A DNA stretch of 64,000 bases, from contig NC_091273.1 in NCBI RefSeq assembly GCF_042100115.1, positions 3,038,001 to 3,102,000 of the forward strand, in the 5' to 3' direction. Source of the stretch: Alternaria dauci (Eukaryota > Ascomycota > Dothideomycetes > Pleosporales > Pleosporaceae). Shown here in pieces: positions 11,230-21,102 of the stretch (the first letter of the stretch is position 1; every line of letters starts with the position of its first letter). The notes beneath the pieces were generated by a model. The model had not been told where the DNA came from, ran no database searches, and was given only the letters and a program-made list of their open reading frames with translations. A program made the translations under genes and the position numbers.

Positions 11230-12033
11230 ATGGTCAAGTTCTCAACTCTTGCCCTCGGGCTCCTCGCCATTACCGGCGAAGTCTTCGCACAGAATCCCGT
11301 AAAGGTCATGCCCTTTGGCGCTTCCATTGTTTCGGTACGTCCTCCTCCTCCCTGACGTAACCCTTACGCCTGCTAACCTTTGTCAAAGCGATGCTGGCGT
11401 GCCAACCTCCAGACTTCGCTCAGAGCCGGTGGTGTCACAAACTTTGACTTTGTTGGTACCCAGAAGAGCAGTTGCACCGACGGCACCAACATCGACCAAG
11501 ACCACCAAGGGCACCCTGGGAAACAGGCCGCCGAATTCGTAGCACAGGGCAACCTTACTGTCTGGCTTAATCAAAACCCGCCGGATGTCATTATTATGCT
11601 GCTCGGTGGGAACGACGTCATCATCGGAAAGAGGTCTGTCAACGACATTCTCGCCTCGTACGACATATTGATCGGACAAATGCGCAAAAAGAATGCCAAT
11701 ATGCAGATCGTCTTCTCCAACATGCTGCCTTTGGATCCAGCGAAATGGGGTGCTACTCCTGTACAAGGCATGAAGGATCTCAACGCTGCTATAGCTACCT
11801 ATGCACCAAGGAAGAGCACCTTGAAGAGTCCAGTGTACTTTGTAGACAACTTTAGCGGCTTCGATCCAGTCAAGGATACCGATTCAGACGGTCAGCATCC
11901 CAACCTGAGCACGGGTGTCCAGAAGATGGCAGCCAAGTTTCTTGACCCGACCAAGAGGGCAATAAGGGCAGCGGCTGCGTTGAAGGCGAAGAGGGTCAAG
12001 AGGGCGGAAAGGGTGTTGAATTTGTCAGAGTAA
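11230..12033 (+). CDS. Secreted SGNH/GDSL hydrolase, carbohydrate esterase family 3-like
   Basis: Two exons (11230-11334, 11389-12033), 249 residues; the 54-nt intron has a GTACGT donor and CTAAC branch. Residues 1-20 (MVKFSTLALGLLAITGEVFA) form a signal peptide. The SGNH blocks are visible in order: block I MPFGASIVS (Ser32), the CE3-type CWRANLQTSLR and FDFVGTQKSS..D..HQGHPGKQA region, block III LLGGNDVI with the oxyanion Asn, and block V DGQHPN with the catalytic Asp-His pair. This layout matches XynB-like acetyl(xylan) esterases that remove acetyl groups from plant polysaccharides. Block I reads G-A-S rather than the usual G-D-S; the serine itself is present. The C-terminus is Lys/Arg/Ala-rich and atypical. 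Substrate is inferred from family only. Confidence 0.85.
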
Positions 12034-12211
12034 AACTGGGCCAGGATGTAATATAGTAACGAATTCATGATCTTTCATTCTTCTCATGATTGAGCCTGGG
12101 TATCTTCAAGTAACTTTTTAATACAAGACGCCGTTATAATTGCACCGCCAGACGGATACTACAAGCCGAGGGACGACTACCGATATGTGTCGATAGAACG
12201 AGCGGGTGTTT

Positions 12212-12833
12212 TCATGGCTTTAGAGTCGTATCTGAGTCGCCCTCGGACACGTATGTATCCGCCTGCGCGGCGGCTTGCTCCTTTGCGGCCTTTTGGGCGG
12301 CCCGAATACCGCGAGACTTCTTGCTTCTGATCAATTTGGCTCCGGCAGCCTCAGCAGCCTCAATGGCTGCAATCTTCTGTGTTTGGTTAGTATGATAGTC
12401 TGTCGAGAAGATGTTCGAGTACTTACGGCTGCCTCGGCCACCTTGGCAGAGTGCATCGCGATGGCTACGGCCGCCGCCGAGTCTTTGTTACTGCAGACGT
12501 AGGTAAGGTCATATCTAAAGGTTGGTAAACAAAGTCAGTATACTCTCTCATGCAGTTCGTATAGGGAGGGTACTAACGCGCCACGGCCCATTTGGTGAAG
12601 GTTTCGTAGTAGTGAATGGTTTTGGTGACTACGTTTTAGTGGATTATAGCTACCGCCATTAGCAAAAGCTATCGTAAAGTTCTGCGACATGCTTACAGTG
12701 ATTGCGAGTGTGATTGTTTTTCGATCACCGCAGTCGGCTCAGAAACTTTGTATACAGCTGAATCTTGTGTTAGCGCCACGGTGAAGGGCAGTCCTAATAG
12801 ACTGCCCTTCACCTCCAGTGAAAGAGGAGGCAT
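12212..12833 (-). CDS. Small uncharacterised Ala/Lys-rich protein, four exons
   Basis: Model on the minus strand: exons 12697-12833, 12578-12628, 12427-12514 and 12212-12376, giving 146 residues from ATG to TGA. Introns of 68, 63 and 50 nt have donors GTAAGC, GTTAGT and GTAAGT with YAG acceptors, and all phases agree, which is the main support. The C-terminal half is an Ala/Lys/Glu-rich probable helix (AKVAEAAKIAAIEAAEAAGA, then RSKKSRGIRAAQKAAKEQ). I do not recognise a family. Exon 2 is 51 nt, a multiple of three, so skipping it keeps the frame; its other frame reads TKTIHYYETFTKWAVA, also open, so exon 2 is the least certain part. A perfect 14-bp inverted repeat lies inside exon 1. Confidence 0.55.
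12780..12813. repeat. Perfect 14-bp inverted repeat, 6-nt loop, inside a coding exon
   Basis: Arms at 12780-12793 and 12800-12813 are exact reverse complements (core GTGAAGGGCAGTC) around the loop CTAATA. On the minus-strand transcript the stem begins 18 nt after the start codon at 12833-12831 and encodes the VKGSLLGLPFT part of the modelled protein. At over 50% GC it should fold stably in RNA. Confidence 0.92.
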
Positions 12834-12903
12834 AACGACGAGGTTTGGTTCAATGAGGAGAAGGTTAGTGGAGGAAAGAAGGAGACGACAGTGAGAAGAT
12901 GAG

Positions 12904-12912
12904 TATATATAT
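12904..12912 (-). promoter_or_regulatory. TATA-like element for the small four-exon gene
   Basis: TATATATAT lies about 70 bp upstream of the minus-strand start codon at 12833. Position and sequence suit a TATA box with a short leader. It also sits in the 3' flank of the NDUFS4-like gene. Confidence 0.4.
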
Positions 12913-13137
12913 GCGGAAATTAGCTCCTAGGATTGGCAGTCGATGAACACGCCGTGAATGACGAGGTGAATGCGGAAGGCGCAAACGCTCCAAGAGGGGT
13001 AGTATTGCGACGGCCGGGCGGCATGCAGGGGCGCTAGAACATTAGAGTCACAATAGAAGCATCTAGGTGAAAGGTATTGAAAATGTAAATCAATGCAGTA
13101 TGTACACATGCCATTCCACGTCTCTGAAAGCCAACTC

Positions 13138-13920
13138 TTACTTGGTAAGAACGATCTTGAGCTTCTTGGGGCTGTGGGTGAAGAGGTTGGCATAGGCCTT
13201 GGGAACAGTCTTCCGCTTGTTGGGCTCCTGGACAAAGTACTCGTAGCCCTGCTTGTTAGCAAACTTGATGGCATCCTCCTTGCTCTTGAACTGTATCCGG
13301 TGGCCGTTCATGAAGTCGGCCGACGACTGCCAGCCCATGAGCGGGTTCTCCCATCGGTGGCCCTTGGGGAGGACGTCCCAGTCCATCAGCCAGTGTGACG
13401 AGTTCCAGTCGCCGGATTGTGTGGCTGTCTTGGTCGGCTTGTAGATGCTGCAGGAAGTCAGTATGGGGGTCGACGTCACATGTGTGGGGGTTGCCGTACC
13501 GGACAGTACGCGCCTGGAGGTCCGTGGGAGCGCCCGAGAGGACGGCAGCGGCGACGCTCTCACCGGGCTCGCTTCCGTCCATGACACGCTTGGGGACGGG
13601 GGAGAAGTTGCTGGGGACATGTTAGCCATGTGCTCCCGTGGTCATTCAAGGCGCGGGTTGACGCACGAGGTCCGGTAGTCGATGGCGACGTTGTAGTCGG
13701 GCTGGTGGCGCATGCCCTCGGCGGCCGACTCTTCGCGGATCTGGGTCGACTCGCTGTTGAGCTTGACGGCGGGCGCATCCTCGGAGCTCGTCTTGTGGCC
13801 GTGGGGAGTGGGCTCGTTGGTCGAGTACGTGCGGAACGAGGGCGCCATGGCCCTCGTCGCAGAGGGCCGCAGGGCAGGGGCGAGAAGCCGCGGTGCAATT
13901 GACCTCGGCAGGCAGGACAT
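13138..13920 (-). CDS. Mitochondrial complex I 21 kDa subunit (NDUFS4 / NUO-21 family)
   Basis: Three exons on the minus strand (13667-13920, 13500-13610, 13138-13447), 224 residues. The joins give DYRTSNFSPVPKRVMDGSEP and DLQARTVRIYKPTKTATQSG without a break. The C-terminal half carries the ETC_C1_NDUFA4/NDUFS4 domain: RIYKPTKTATQSG, WMDWDVLPKGHRWENPLMGW-like and FKSKEDAIKFANKQGYEYFV. It ends KLKIVLTK. The Arg/Ala-rich, acid-poor N-terminus (SCLPRSIAPRLLAPALRPSA) is a mitochondrial presequence. The subunit sits on the peripheral arm of NADH:ubiquinone oxidoreductase and helps stabilise the NADH-dehydrogenase module. It is transcribed head-to-head with an ATP synthase subunit gene. Confidence 0.93.
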
Positions 13921-14174
13921 GGTGGTGGTGGTGGTGTCGTCGGGGTGGCGGGCGGGAATCGTGAACGTCGGGCATGTCGACGGGATGAAGCTGGGGTGGT
14001 TGCTTGGCGAAGGCGCCGGCATAATCCGTCGTGCAGCTTTCTTCCTCGAACATCACCACCGACCGCACGCCCTCCATCTCCACTCCATCGTCTTGCCTGC
14101 CCTGGTACGTTGCCCGAAGCGACCCACTACGCCGACAGCGTGCAATTGATGCTGACTGAGCGGTAGCCGTCAAG
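13921..14174. promoter_or_regulatory. Shared divergent promoter of complex I and ATP synthase genes
   Basis: Only 254 bp separate the start codons of the NDUFS4-like gene (minus) and the ATP synthase subunit f gene (plus). No TATA box is obvious. Both products are nuclear-encoded oxidative-phosphorylation subunits, so co-regulation from one bidirectional promoter is plausible. Confidence 0.6.
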
Positions 14175-14849
14175 ATGAGCTTCATGCAAAAGCGCGGTCT
14201 CTCGACCCTCATCCCCCCCAAGGTACGCCCTCTGATGCACCCCTCCAGCCGCCCACGGAACTGACAATTCTCCCCAGATTGCTTCTCCCAATGTAAGAGC
14301 CCTCCAAGCCACAGCCTAGGACGTCCTGGAACCCCCGCAATCGCATTCGCGCAATCCCCGGCCCGCCGTAAACACTTTCACGACCGCAACCCCCAATTGC
14401 AGACTCAGTCGCAATGCCAGAACTCTCACTGCTGCGATTCTGGATCTGAGCTGATTCGCAAAACAGGCTATCGGCTCCTCTCCCAATGCCGTCCGCATGC
14501 AGAAGGTCGTGAGCTTCTACGAGAAGCTGCCCCGTGGCCCAGTTCCCGAGCCTGAGGCCAAGGGTCTGCTCGGACGCTACCAGAAGAAGTACATGGGCAA
14601 GAACCCGTCAGGAAGGCGTGAGTGCACCCAGCCCGAGGTGGAAAGACACGGGCGTTGTCTTTGAACATGCGAGATGCGCGTGAGAACACCAGACTGACCC
14701 TGTACAGCCCTCGTCCACGTCATTGGCTTCCTCATTGCGCTTGGCTACGCACAGAACTACTACTTCCATCTCCGTAAGTCGAATGAGCTGCGCTGACGAG
14801 ATGATGTGACTCACCACCTGCAGGCCACCACAAGAACAACGAGCACTAA
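14175..14849 (+). CDS. ATP17: Mitochondrial F1Fo ATP synthase subunit f
   Basis: Five exons: 14175-14222, 14278-14292, 14467-14617, 14708-14773 and 14824-14849, 101 residues, the same length as yeast Atp17 precursor. Exon 2 is a 15-nt microexon encoding IASPN. The protein starts MSFMQKRGLSTLIPPKIA (short presequence), has FYEKLPRGPVPEPEAKG and YQKKYMGKNPSGRP, and ends with one membrane span (LVHVIGFLIALGYAQNYYFH) and a basic tail RHHKNNEH. That is the layout of the Fo-sector f subunit, a peripheral-stalk-associated inner-membrane protein. All introns have GT-AG ends and the frame is intact. The second intron, 174 nt, is long for this window. Confidence 0.92.
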
Positions 14850-15635
14850 GCGGGTCCTCTGGATGCGCTGCGCCGTTACGAGCAAATAGACACGATGTGT
14901 ATATGTAAAGTGTAGTTGGTGAATCAAGCCTCTAGCCAAGACCATCTCTTCTCCTATCATGCAAATGACTGTTTCTTGTCCGTTTCAACATATCCACGTG
15001 TGCAGCAGTGGAGCTTCGTACACTGCTCACTGCGCCGACATGGTCGCCTTGAGCGAGGAAAAGGTCATGTATGATTTGCGATGCTATGGAACATGTAACA
15101 GGTTACATTGCAGTGCGTCTAGTCTGAGGGATGTGGGAGCATCTCACGTGCATGTCATGAGCCTGTGTCGACAGCTTCCCGTACGTAGACGTGCATCGTC
15201 AACAGACTTGTTTCGGCTCATGAGTCGATTCCCCATGCGTGAGGCAAAAGAGCCGCAGCAGCCGTGTGAGGTTTAGGTTGCAGAGCACGCAGACTATATA
15301 TACAAGGCCCCAGCATACGCCAAGACTTGCGCCTCTCACCATCGTGGCTACTCAAGCTACCCGCCTCAACCTCCTATACACCCATCCACACGCACGATCC
15401 GCCCCACCACGAAAGGGCCCCTTGCACCCAGTCACCCCTCCCGAGCGCGACTCCACGCCGTTCGGTGAATCAGCGCGACCCAGTACGTGCCGGCATCCTC
15501 CAGCGAAACCTCCGCACTCGCCGCGTCACCTCAGCAACTTGCAGAACGCACCTCTGCGGAAGCGCCGACTTGACATCCGTGGCGACTTGTAGCATCTGAC
15601 ATTAGGTGACTATCCCCAACTTTTCTTTGGCTCCC
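14850..15635. other. Intergenic region and 5' leader
   Basis: About 790 bp. It contains a TATATATA element at 15295-15302 about 335 bp ahead of the next start codon, followed by a C-rich leader. No supportable gene is seen. Confidence 0.55.
15295..15302 (+). promoter_or_regulatory. TATA box candidate for the large disordered-protein gene
   Basis: TATATATA preceded by GC-rich sequence and followed about 30 bp later by a pyrimidine-rich stretch. It would give a leader of roughly 300 nt before the ATG at 15636. Confidence 0.45.
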
Positions 15636-18600
15636 ATGTCGCATGTCGACGACGTCGGGCGTCCGGCCGGGCTCGACTCGCAGCAGTCGACGCCGCCTAC
15701 GCCAACGTCTTTCTTTGGATCAGACCAAGGACAGCTTTCTGACATTGAGTCTTGCGCCACTTCAGTTCCGGAAACTGTTATGGCAGAGCAGGTTGCCAAC
15801 GATGTGGTAAAGGAAGCACAGTCGGTGGGTCGTTCTGCGCCCATCGACGACTCTGCGTCAACTACCAACACCCCCGCCGTCAACGGCGAACCGCCCTCGG
15901 GCACAGCGACTACCACAACGACCACACCAGAAGCGTCCTCCACCAAACCCATTTTGAATGGCGCAGATGCACCCGCGGCTGATAGTGCACACGTGTCTGA
16001 CAAGGCTCCTGGACATGCGGCAGCTGTGAGTAGACATTATGCCGAGTTACGACGTGGCCCTAACAGCAGCAGGGCGACAGCAAGCAGTCGGATGCATCAC
16101 GGCAAGAGCCCAGACAGCCCCACCTCAACGGCCTGTCCAGCGAACATCTGGCAGCTGAGTCGCAAGCTGTGGCAGATGCCAGCGGCGGCTCAGACACCGA
16201 CATCAGCCGTCCCGGGAGCGTAGACCAGTCGAAGCGGGATGGGATTCACGTGCGGACCAGCTCAACTGCGAAGAAGCAGCCGTTCAAGTCAGTGTCCGTG
16301 ACCAAGAGCTTTCTAGCCAAGACAGTCCCTTCAACACCCGCTGCGCGACCTGGCGAGAAGGCAGCCCCGACAGCCCCGCCCAAGACGTCAGTCCTCACTG
16401 CAAAGCCCCGCCTTGTAGCCAAATCTGGTGGCGGTAACACCCCGCGTGCATTGGGACAGACCAACGGCGCAGGCGCAGGTCCAGATGCGAGCAAGGTCTG
16501 GAATAAGAACCAGCCGGTCCCAGTGCCCCCGCCCAAGACGTACACGGACGACGAACTGAAGCAACAGTACGGCATTCATCTTGCAACACGCTTACAGGCA
16601 GACGAAGGGGGCAAAGAGGCCAAGTGGGCCGACATTGACGACGATGAGGAAGATTGGACCCCGGAAGCAGTGCAGTGGATGGATGGAACCAAGTCCTCAG
16701 TCGCAGTGCCACCCGAGACACAGCCGCCACCTGCCGAGGAACCAAAGACTATACTCAAGCCAGAGACGCCTGCCGAGACACCCAAGCCCGCTGCATCACC
16801 AGCACCCGCTACGAACACGCCCAAACCAAGCGTCACCGGTGGTACCAAGACTATTCTGAAGCCCGGCGCACACGCGCAGCCGACTTCTGGAAAATCGAGT
16901 CTCGTCCTGAAGGGCCAGCCCGAACGGCCAACACTGGTAGCCAAGCCATCGGCGACAGAGAAGAAGTCACCATGGGCGCCCTTGCCTCCAGTCGAGAAAG
17001 TATCGCCGATCCAGGTTAACCCTCCAGTACAGCAAGCATCCTCGCAGCGCTACTCACAACGAGACTCCTATGGCTACGATTCCATGCCCCCGCCTCCCGC
17101 GAAGGAGATCGCCCCCGATGACTTCAACCGCAACTGGCGCAACGAAAGCGGCAGTCGAGACAACCGAGACGGCCGGGAACTGTACAATTCGCAGAGCGGT
17201 CGCTACGAGCCCGTACACAATGATATGAGGCGGAGTTCGGGACGCGATAGTGGTGGCTACCGGCAACAGCCGTCTGCCGTGCTGCAGAGACCGTCTCACG
17301 ATGATGGCCCAGCAGAGCCGTCAGCGGCGTTCCAGACATCAAGAGCAAGCGCAGATGGACCTACTTGGGGTAGGAGGAGGAACTCGTCCAACGTTAGCGG
17401 AACAATGCCTAGGCGCATGTCGATGGACCCGCGGGGAACAGATATGCCTACTGGTCCTATGAACACTGAGCGACGTGAATCACACTCGATCAACGGCTTC
17501 GACCCGTCGTCTTCGGACCCTGTAACTTCCAGACACTCTCCGTTCCAGCAAATGAGGTCTCCGAGCGTTGCCCAAGCTCACCCGGCCTCTCCCTATGGCT
17601 CAGTAACCTCACCAGCTGTTCAAGATGCACCGGCGCCTGTTGTAGCACCGCCAGCGGAAGACCCTGTCGAGGTACAAAAACGTCTCATGGCCGAGAAAAT
17701 CGAGCGTGCTCGTCTCAAGAAGCAGCAAGATTGGGAAGCCGAGCAACGTGCAGTAGCAGAGAAGAAAGAGCGACTTGCCAAGAAGCTGGCCGCTATGGGA
17801 CCACCCGAATCGAAGGCCAAGAACAAAGACCAGTCGCCTACACGCCCAGAGCAGTCCCCGCAGAAAGGCAAGGCTGCCCCTGCCCCCGTGCAATCACCGC
17901 CAAAGCCGCCTGTTCCGACTGCCGATGGCGAGGTTACACAGTACGGTATGATGAAGGTCCACCAGCCTCACCCAGTGAAGAAATCGCCTCAGACGGAGCA
18001 CGCCCAGGTTTCTGGGTCGGCATCACACGCAGCGAACCCGTCGCCGGCGACTGCACCGTCGTCACTTGACCAGCAATCGGCACAGCCGTTTGACGCCTTC
18101 ACTCGTGACAACGAAAAGTCGAGGTTGGCAACTGAACAATCTCAGACGATCGCTCACCAATCAGACGGCGCTATCCCTTCTGGGCCTAGGCCGCAGGCAC
18201 CCTCAGCTTGGTCGCAAGCATCCTCCACGGCGCCTCAGCCTAGACCTTGGACTTCGCAGGTTTGGGGTCCCCTAAAAACGCAAGATCGAGCTCTTGGTAA
18301 CGGTACATTTGACGCTGATTTCCGAGGTCAGTCCCGCTCTGGTGCCCAGCAGCAACTTCCTGTCCAGCCACCTGCCTCGACAGTTCCCATCGGCACCAGC
18401 TTGGCTCCCCAGGCTCTCCCATCACAACCGGGAAGGCAGATGCCTCCGTCACAGCAGATATATTCCCAGCGATCATCGCGTGCACAGCAGCAGCAACAGG
18501 CCGCATCGGCTAGAGCAGCCAGACCTTCGAGGACTATCGCTGGCGGTGCTTGGGACACATTCGGAGATCTTATCGAACGTGATGATGCCGAACTTGCGGC

Positions 18601-19909
18601 AAAGAACCACCAAGATCGAGAGCGCCATGGTGACTTCCGCCCGGAACTTCGAGAGACATACAAGGACCAGCGGGGTCAGGCACAGGTAACGCTGCATGAC
18701 AAGGTCTCTGCCGATATGACTCTTGTCGAGGCGTTGAAGAAGGACGACACCACGAAGCCCGTGACTGACGGCTCATCGCCTCAGCAAGGCTTGGGTCAAG
18801 GTTCTCTACAGCAGGCTACTGGCCCTCGTGCGTCTCGCTTCTTTCCTCGCCCGACTGAGATTTCAACAGAGGCGACGCCATCACCGTCGACGTTTGCATC
18901 AAGCAAGGCTGATTCTCCCCCTCCGCCTCCAGAGACAGAGACACACCCTGTTTTCGGCAGCGAAGCTGGCCACCCGTTGGTGAGGCTCCCAAAACCTTCA
19001 CCTGTTGTACGACTTCCTCCGTCGGCGTCAGGTAACGCACCGGCTGCTGCTTCCCATGTGAACTTGCCTTCGCGTGGCCAGGCTCTAGGTGCCCGACCTC
19101 TTGCAATGAACCCGGAATGGCAAGCTCGGTTTAACAAACTCCTTGACAAGCCAGGCTCTAATCGCTCAGCAACCCTTCCTGGCACATCTCCAATGCTGCC
19201 TGTCGCTATCCCACAGCAAGGTTCAGTTGCCCCGGCTGCTTTGTCGAAAGCTTCTCTCGATGTCAGAGCAGGGACTGGTCCTGCCACTGTGTCCTTGCCT
19301 AGTGTGTCCCAGACAAAGACCTTTGCAGATGATCGTGGCAGGGACGTGATCACCCGCAACGGCGCTGAGGCACTATTCGAAGATAGAGAATTCGGCTCGC
19401 TGCCCACAGTCAAACTGTCCAAAGTTCCTCACCTCGCTGCCAATCAGCCACCCAAGGCCGCGCCTAGAGACGAGCAGCAACCAAGGTACAAGAAGTTTGA
19501 GAACCCATTCACGATCCGCCGACTGGAAGCTTTCGACATCGAGAAGACTGCACAGAACAAGACAAAGTTCGATGTCGTTGTGCGCCTTGCCAACATGCAC
19601 GAGCCGGTGACCAAGTCTGTACAGAGGAAACACTATGGCCCTAAACTCACCCGACAGCCTAAGCCCAAAACAACTGGTCCCCCAAGCACCACTTCTGGCA
19701 ACGGCACGAAGGATCGCCCGCGCAAGCCCTCGCATCAAAGTCAGACAGACCGTTCTTACAGCAACAACAACAGCAACAGCAACAGTAGCAGCATTAATAA
19801 CATTTCCCGTCCATCTGCACCCAAGACCTGGTCCACAAGCAACAGCAATGCTCCTCGCTCGTCCCCGGCCCACACAGCTACGACTTGGGCCAAGGTTGCG
19901 ACAGCCTAA
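15636..19909 (+). CDS. Large intrinsically disordered conserved fungal protein
   Basis: Two exons (15636-16025 and about 16073-19909), about 1408 residues. The 47-nt intron ends in three overlapping acceptors (CAG CAG CAG-type), so one or two Gln may be added. I do not recognise a named family. Most of the chain is Pro/Ser/Gln-rich and disordered. Ordered-looking islands are KWADIDDDEEDWTPEAVQW near residue 315, a charged coiled coil (EVQKRLMAEKIERARLKKQQ and the Lys/Glu-rich stretch after it), WDTFGDLIERDDAELAAKN, and a C-terminal block ENPFTIRRLEAFDIEKTAQN followed by KFDVVVRLANMHEPV. It ends in an Asn/Ser run. The TILKP tripeptide region recurs three times. A role in RNA or cytoskeletal assemblies would be guesswork. 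A further upstream exon is possible, since TTAG at 15601-15605 could be an acceptor. Confidence 0.78.
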
Positions 19910-20529
19910 ATTTCTCAAGTTGCTCCGGCTAGCTCCAACAGACTGCTATACGGAATATTCAAGGCGTGACGTTTAATGTTCGGCGTTACAAACTGTCTCG
20001 GTTGCGCGATCTGCTCCACGACAATGAAGAGTTGACGTTGGAGCACTGTCTGTCGTACTTGTACAGTACTGTCTGATAGCTCTTCCAAGTCTTTCACTCG
20101 GTCACTACACGTACTGTTCTCGTCACAGCACACCATTTCACCTCTCTTCTCTTCAGCAGCAGTATATATCGCGACATCTTGTACCACAACGGTTAGAGTG
20201 GACCACAAGGTCGCTTTTCTTGGGAGGCAGTGTACTCCCGACCATTTCTTTCACTGGACTCCTAGTCCTTTCTTCTTGTCTTGGGTATGACATCACTTTC
20301 GGGTCTGCATGTTTTTCCTCAGACCTTCGTTCATCTCCTCTTGCCATGATCGGCGTAAGGACGCGAATATGGATATTGATAGCTACGACGGAACATGACC
20401 TCGTGGATGCGGAACTGGAACGGTGATAGAGGATTCGTGTACTGCTAATAATACTTTGAAAACTTCATACCATTGTCCCATGATGCTCTGATAACAAGAA
20501 ATCGGTCTATTGTTGCTTGTGATACAGAG
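19910..20529. other. Intergenic region between convergent genes
   Basis: About 620 bp between the 3' ends of a plus-strand and a minus-strand gene. AT-richer than the genes and without a supportable ORF. It should hold both polyadenylation regions. Confidence 0.6.
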
Positions 20530-20655
20530 CTAAGCATCTAGTTGTCTGACATCGAAGTTGATGGCCTCCAAGTTGGTTCCTTCGACCCGCTTTCCACTCG
20601 CTGCGGTGATGAGCCCATCCAGCCAATCCTGATGTCCCAACAACATCTTGTTTGG
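20530..20655 (-). other. In-frame continuation of the SRPBCC gene beyond the premature TAG
   Basis: After the TAG the frame reads PNKMLLGHQDWLDGLI, then TAASGKRVEGTNLEAI and NFDVRQLDA, ending in TAG. It looks like the expected C-terminal helix and tail of an SRPBCC protein. With it the protein would be 190 codons long, counting the stop. Confidence 0.75.
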
Positions 20656-21102
20656 CTACTGTGCCTCCCACTCCTTGAACACTTGTCCAATCTGACTCTC
20701 CTGCGTCAAGATCCTCACTCTCTGTCCTTCCAGATCCTCCACAATCCACGCATGATAAATCTCCAGCCCGTCCGGTGTCTTGGAGCTCCACGCCAGTCTT
20801 CCAGGACGCCCATTACTCTCCGGAGGCTCCGACTCCTCCACCGTGCACGTCAGGGGCGGGAAACCAAAAGTGCTGAATTTGAAAACGTCATCCTTGTGCA
20901 GGAAGGTGCTGCCTCCTGATGACCGCGGAGGCGTAATCTGAGCGCAGTTTTTGTAGTACGACTCCCATTTCGAAATGTTGGCTAGCAGGGCCCAGATTTG
21001 GGTGCTGGTTATGTCCTTGGCGATGCGTTCGTTGGAGACAAAGTTGTCTGTTGTGCCGGGGAGGAAGTGCTGCGGCCAGTTGATTGCGGATTGGGTCGCC
21101 AT
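20656..21102 (-). CDS. SRPBCC (polyketide-cyclase/START-like) protein, cut short by an in-frame TAG
   Basis: Single exon, 148 residues to the TAG at 20658-20656. Features of the SRPBCC helix-grip fold are visible: the N-terminal helix and strand, then TSTQIWALLANISKWESYY, the strand FSTFGFPPLTCTVEE, GRLAWSSKTPDGLEIYHAWI and the strand RVRILTQESQIGQV, leading into the C-terminal helix FKEWEAQ. These proteins bind a hydrophobic ligand in a deep cavity; the ligand is unknown. The stop falls inside the C-terminal helix that normally closes the cavity, and the same frame continues for 41 more residues (20655-20530). The product is therefore truncated, read through, or the allele is inactive. Splicing around the TAG is not credible: the only flanking GT...AG is 24 nt. 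Confidence 0.72.
   Translation of the reverse strand: MATQSAINWPQHFLPGTTDNFVSNERIAKDITSTQIWALLANISKWESYYKNCAQITPPRSSGGSTFLHKDDVFKFSTFGFPPLTCTVEESEPPESNGRPGRLAWSSKTPDGLEIYHAWIVEDLEGQRVRILTQESQIGQVFKEWEAQ

Noticed and set aside
18796..19422. 208-codon minus-strand ORF
   Set aside because: Shadow of the large disordered-protein gene; composition mirrors its Pro/Ser codons.
20659..20682. GTGTTC...CACAG read as an intron removing sequence next to the TAG in the SRPBCC gene
   Set aside because: It would be 24 nt, far below the minimum intron size here (about 44 nt), would remove conserved residues and would leave the TAG itself in the message.
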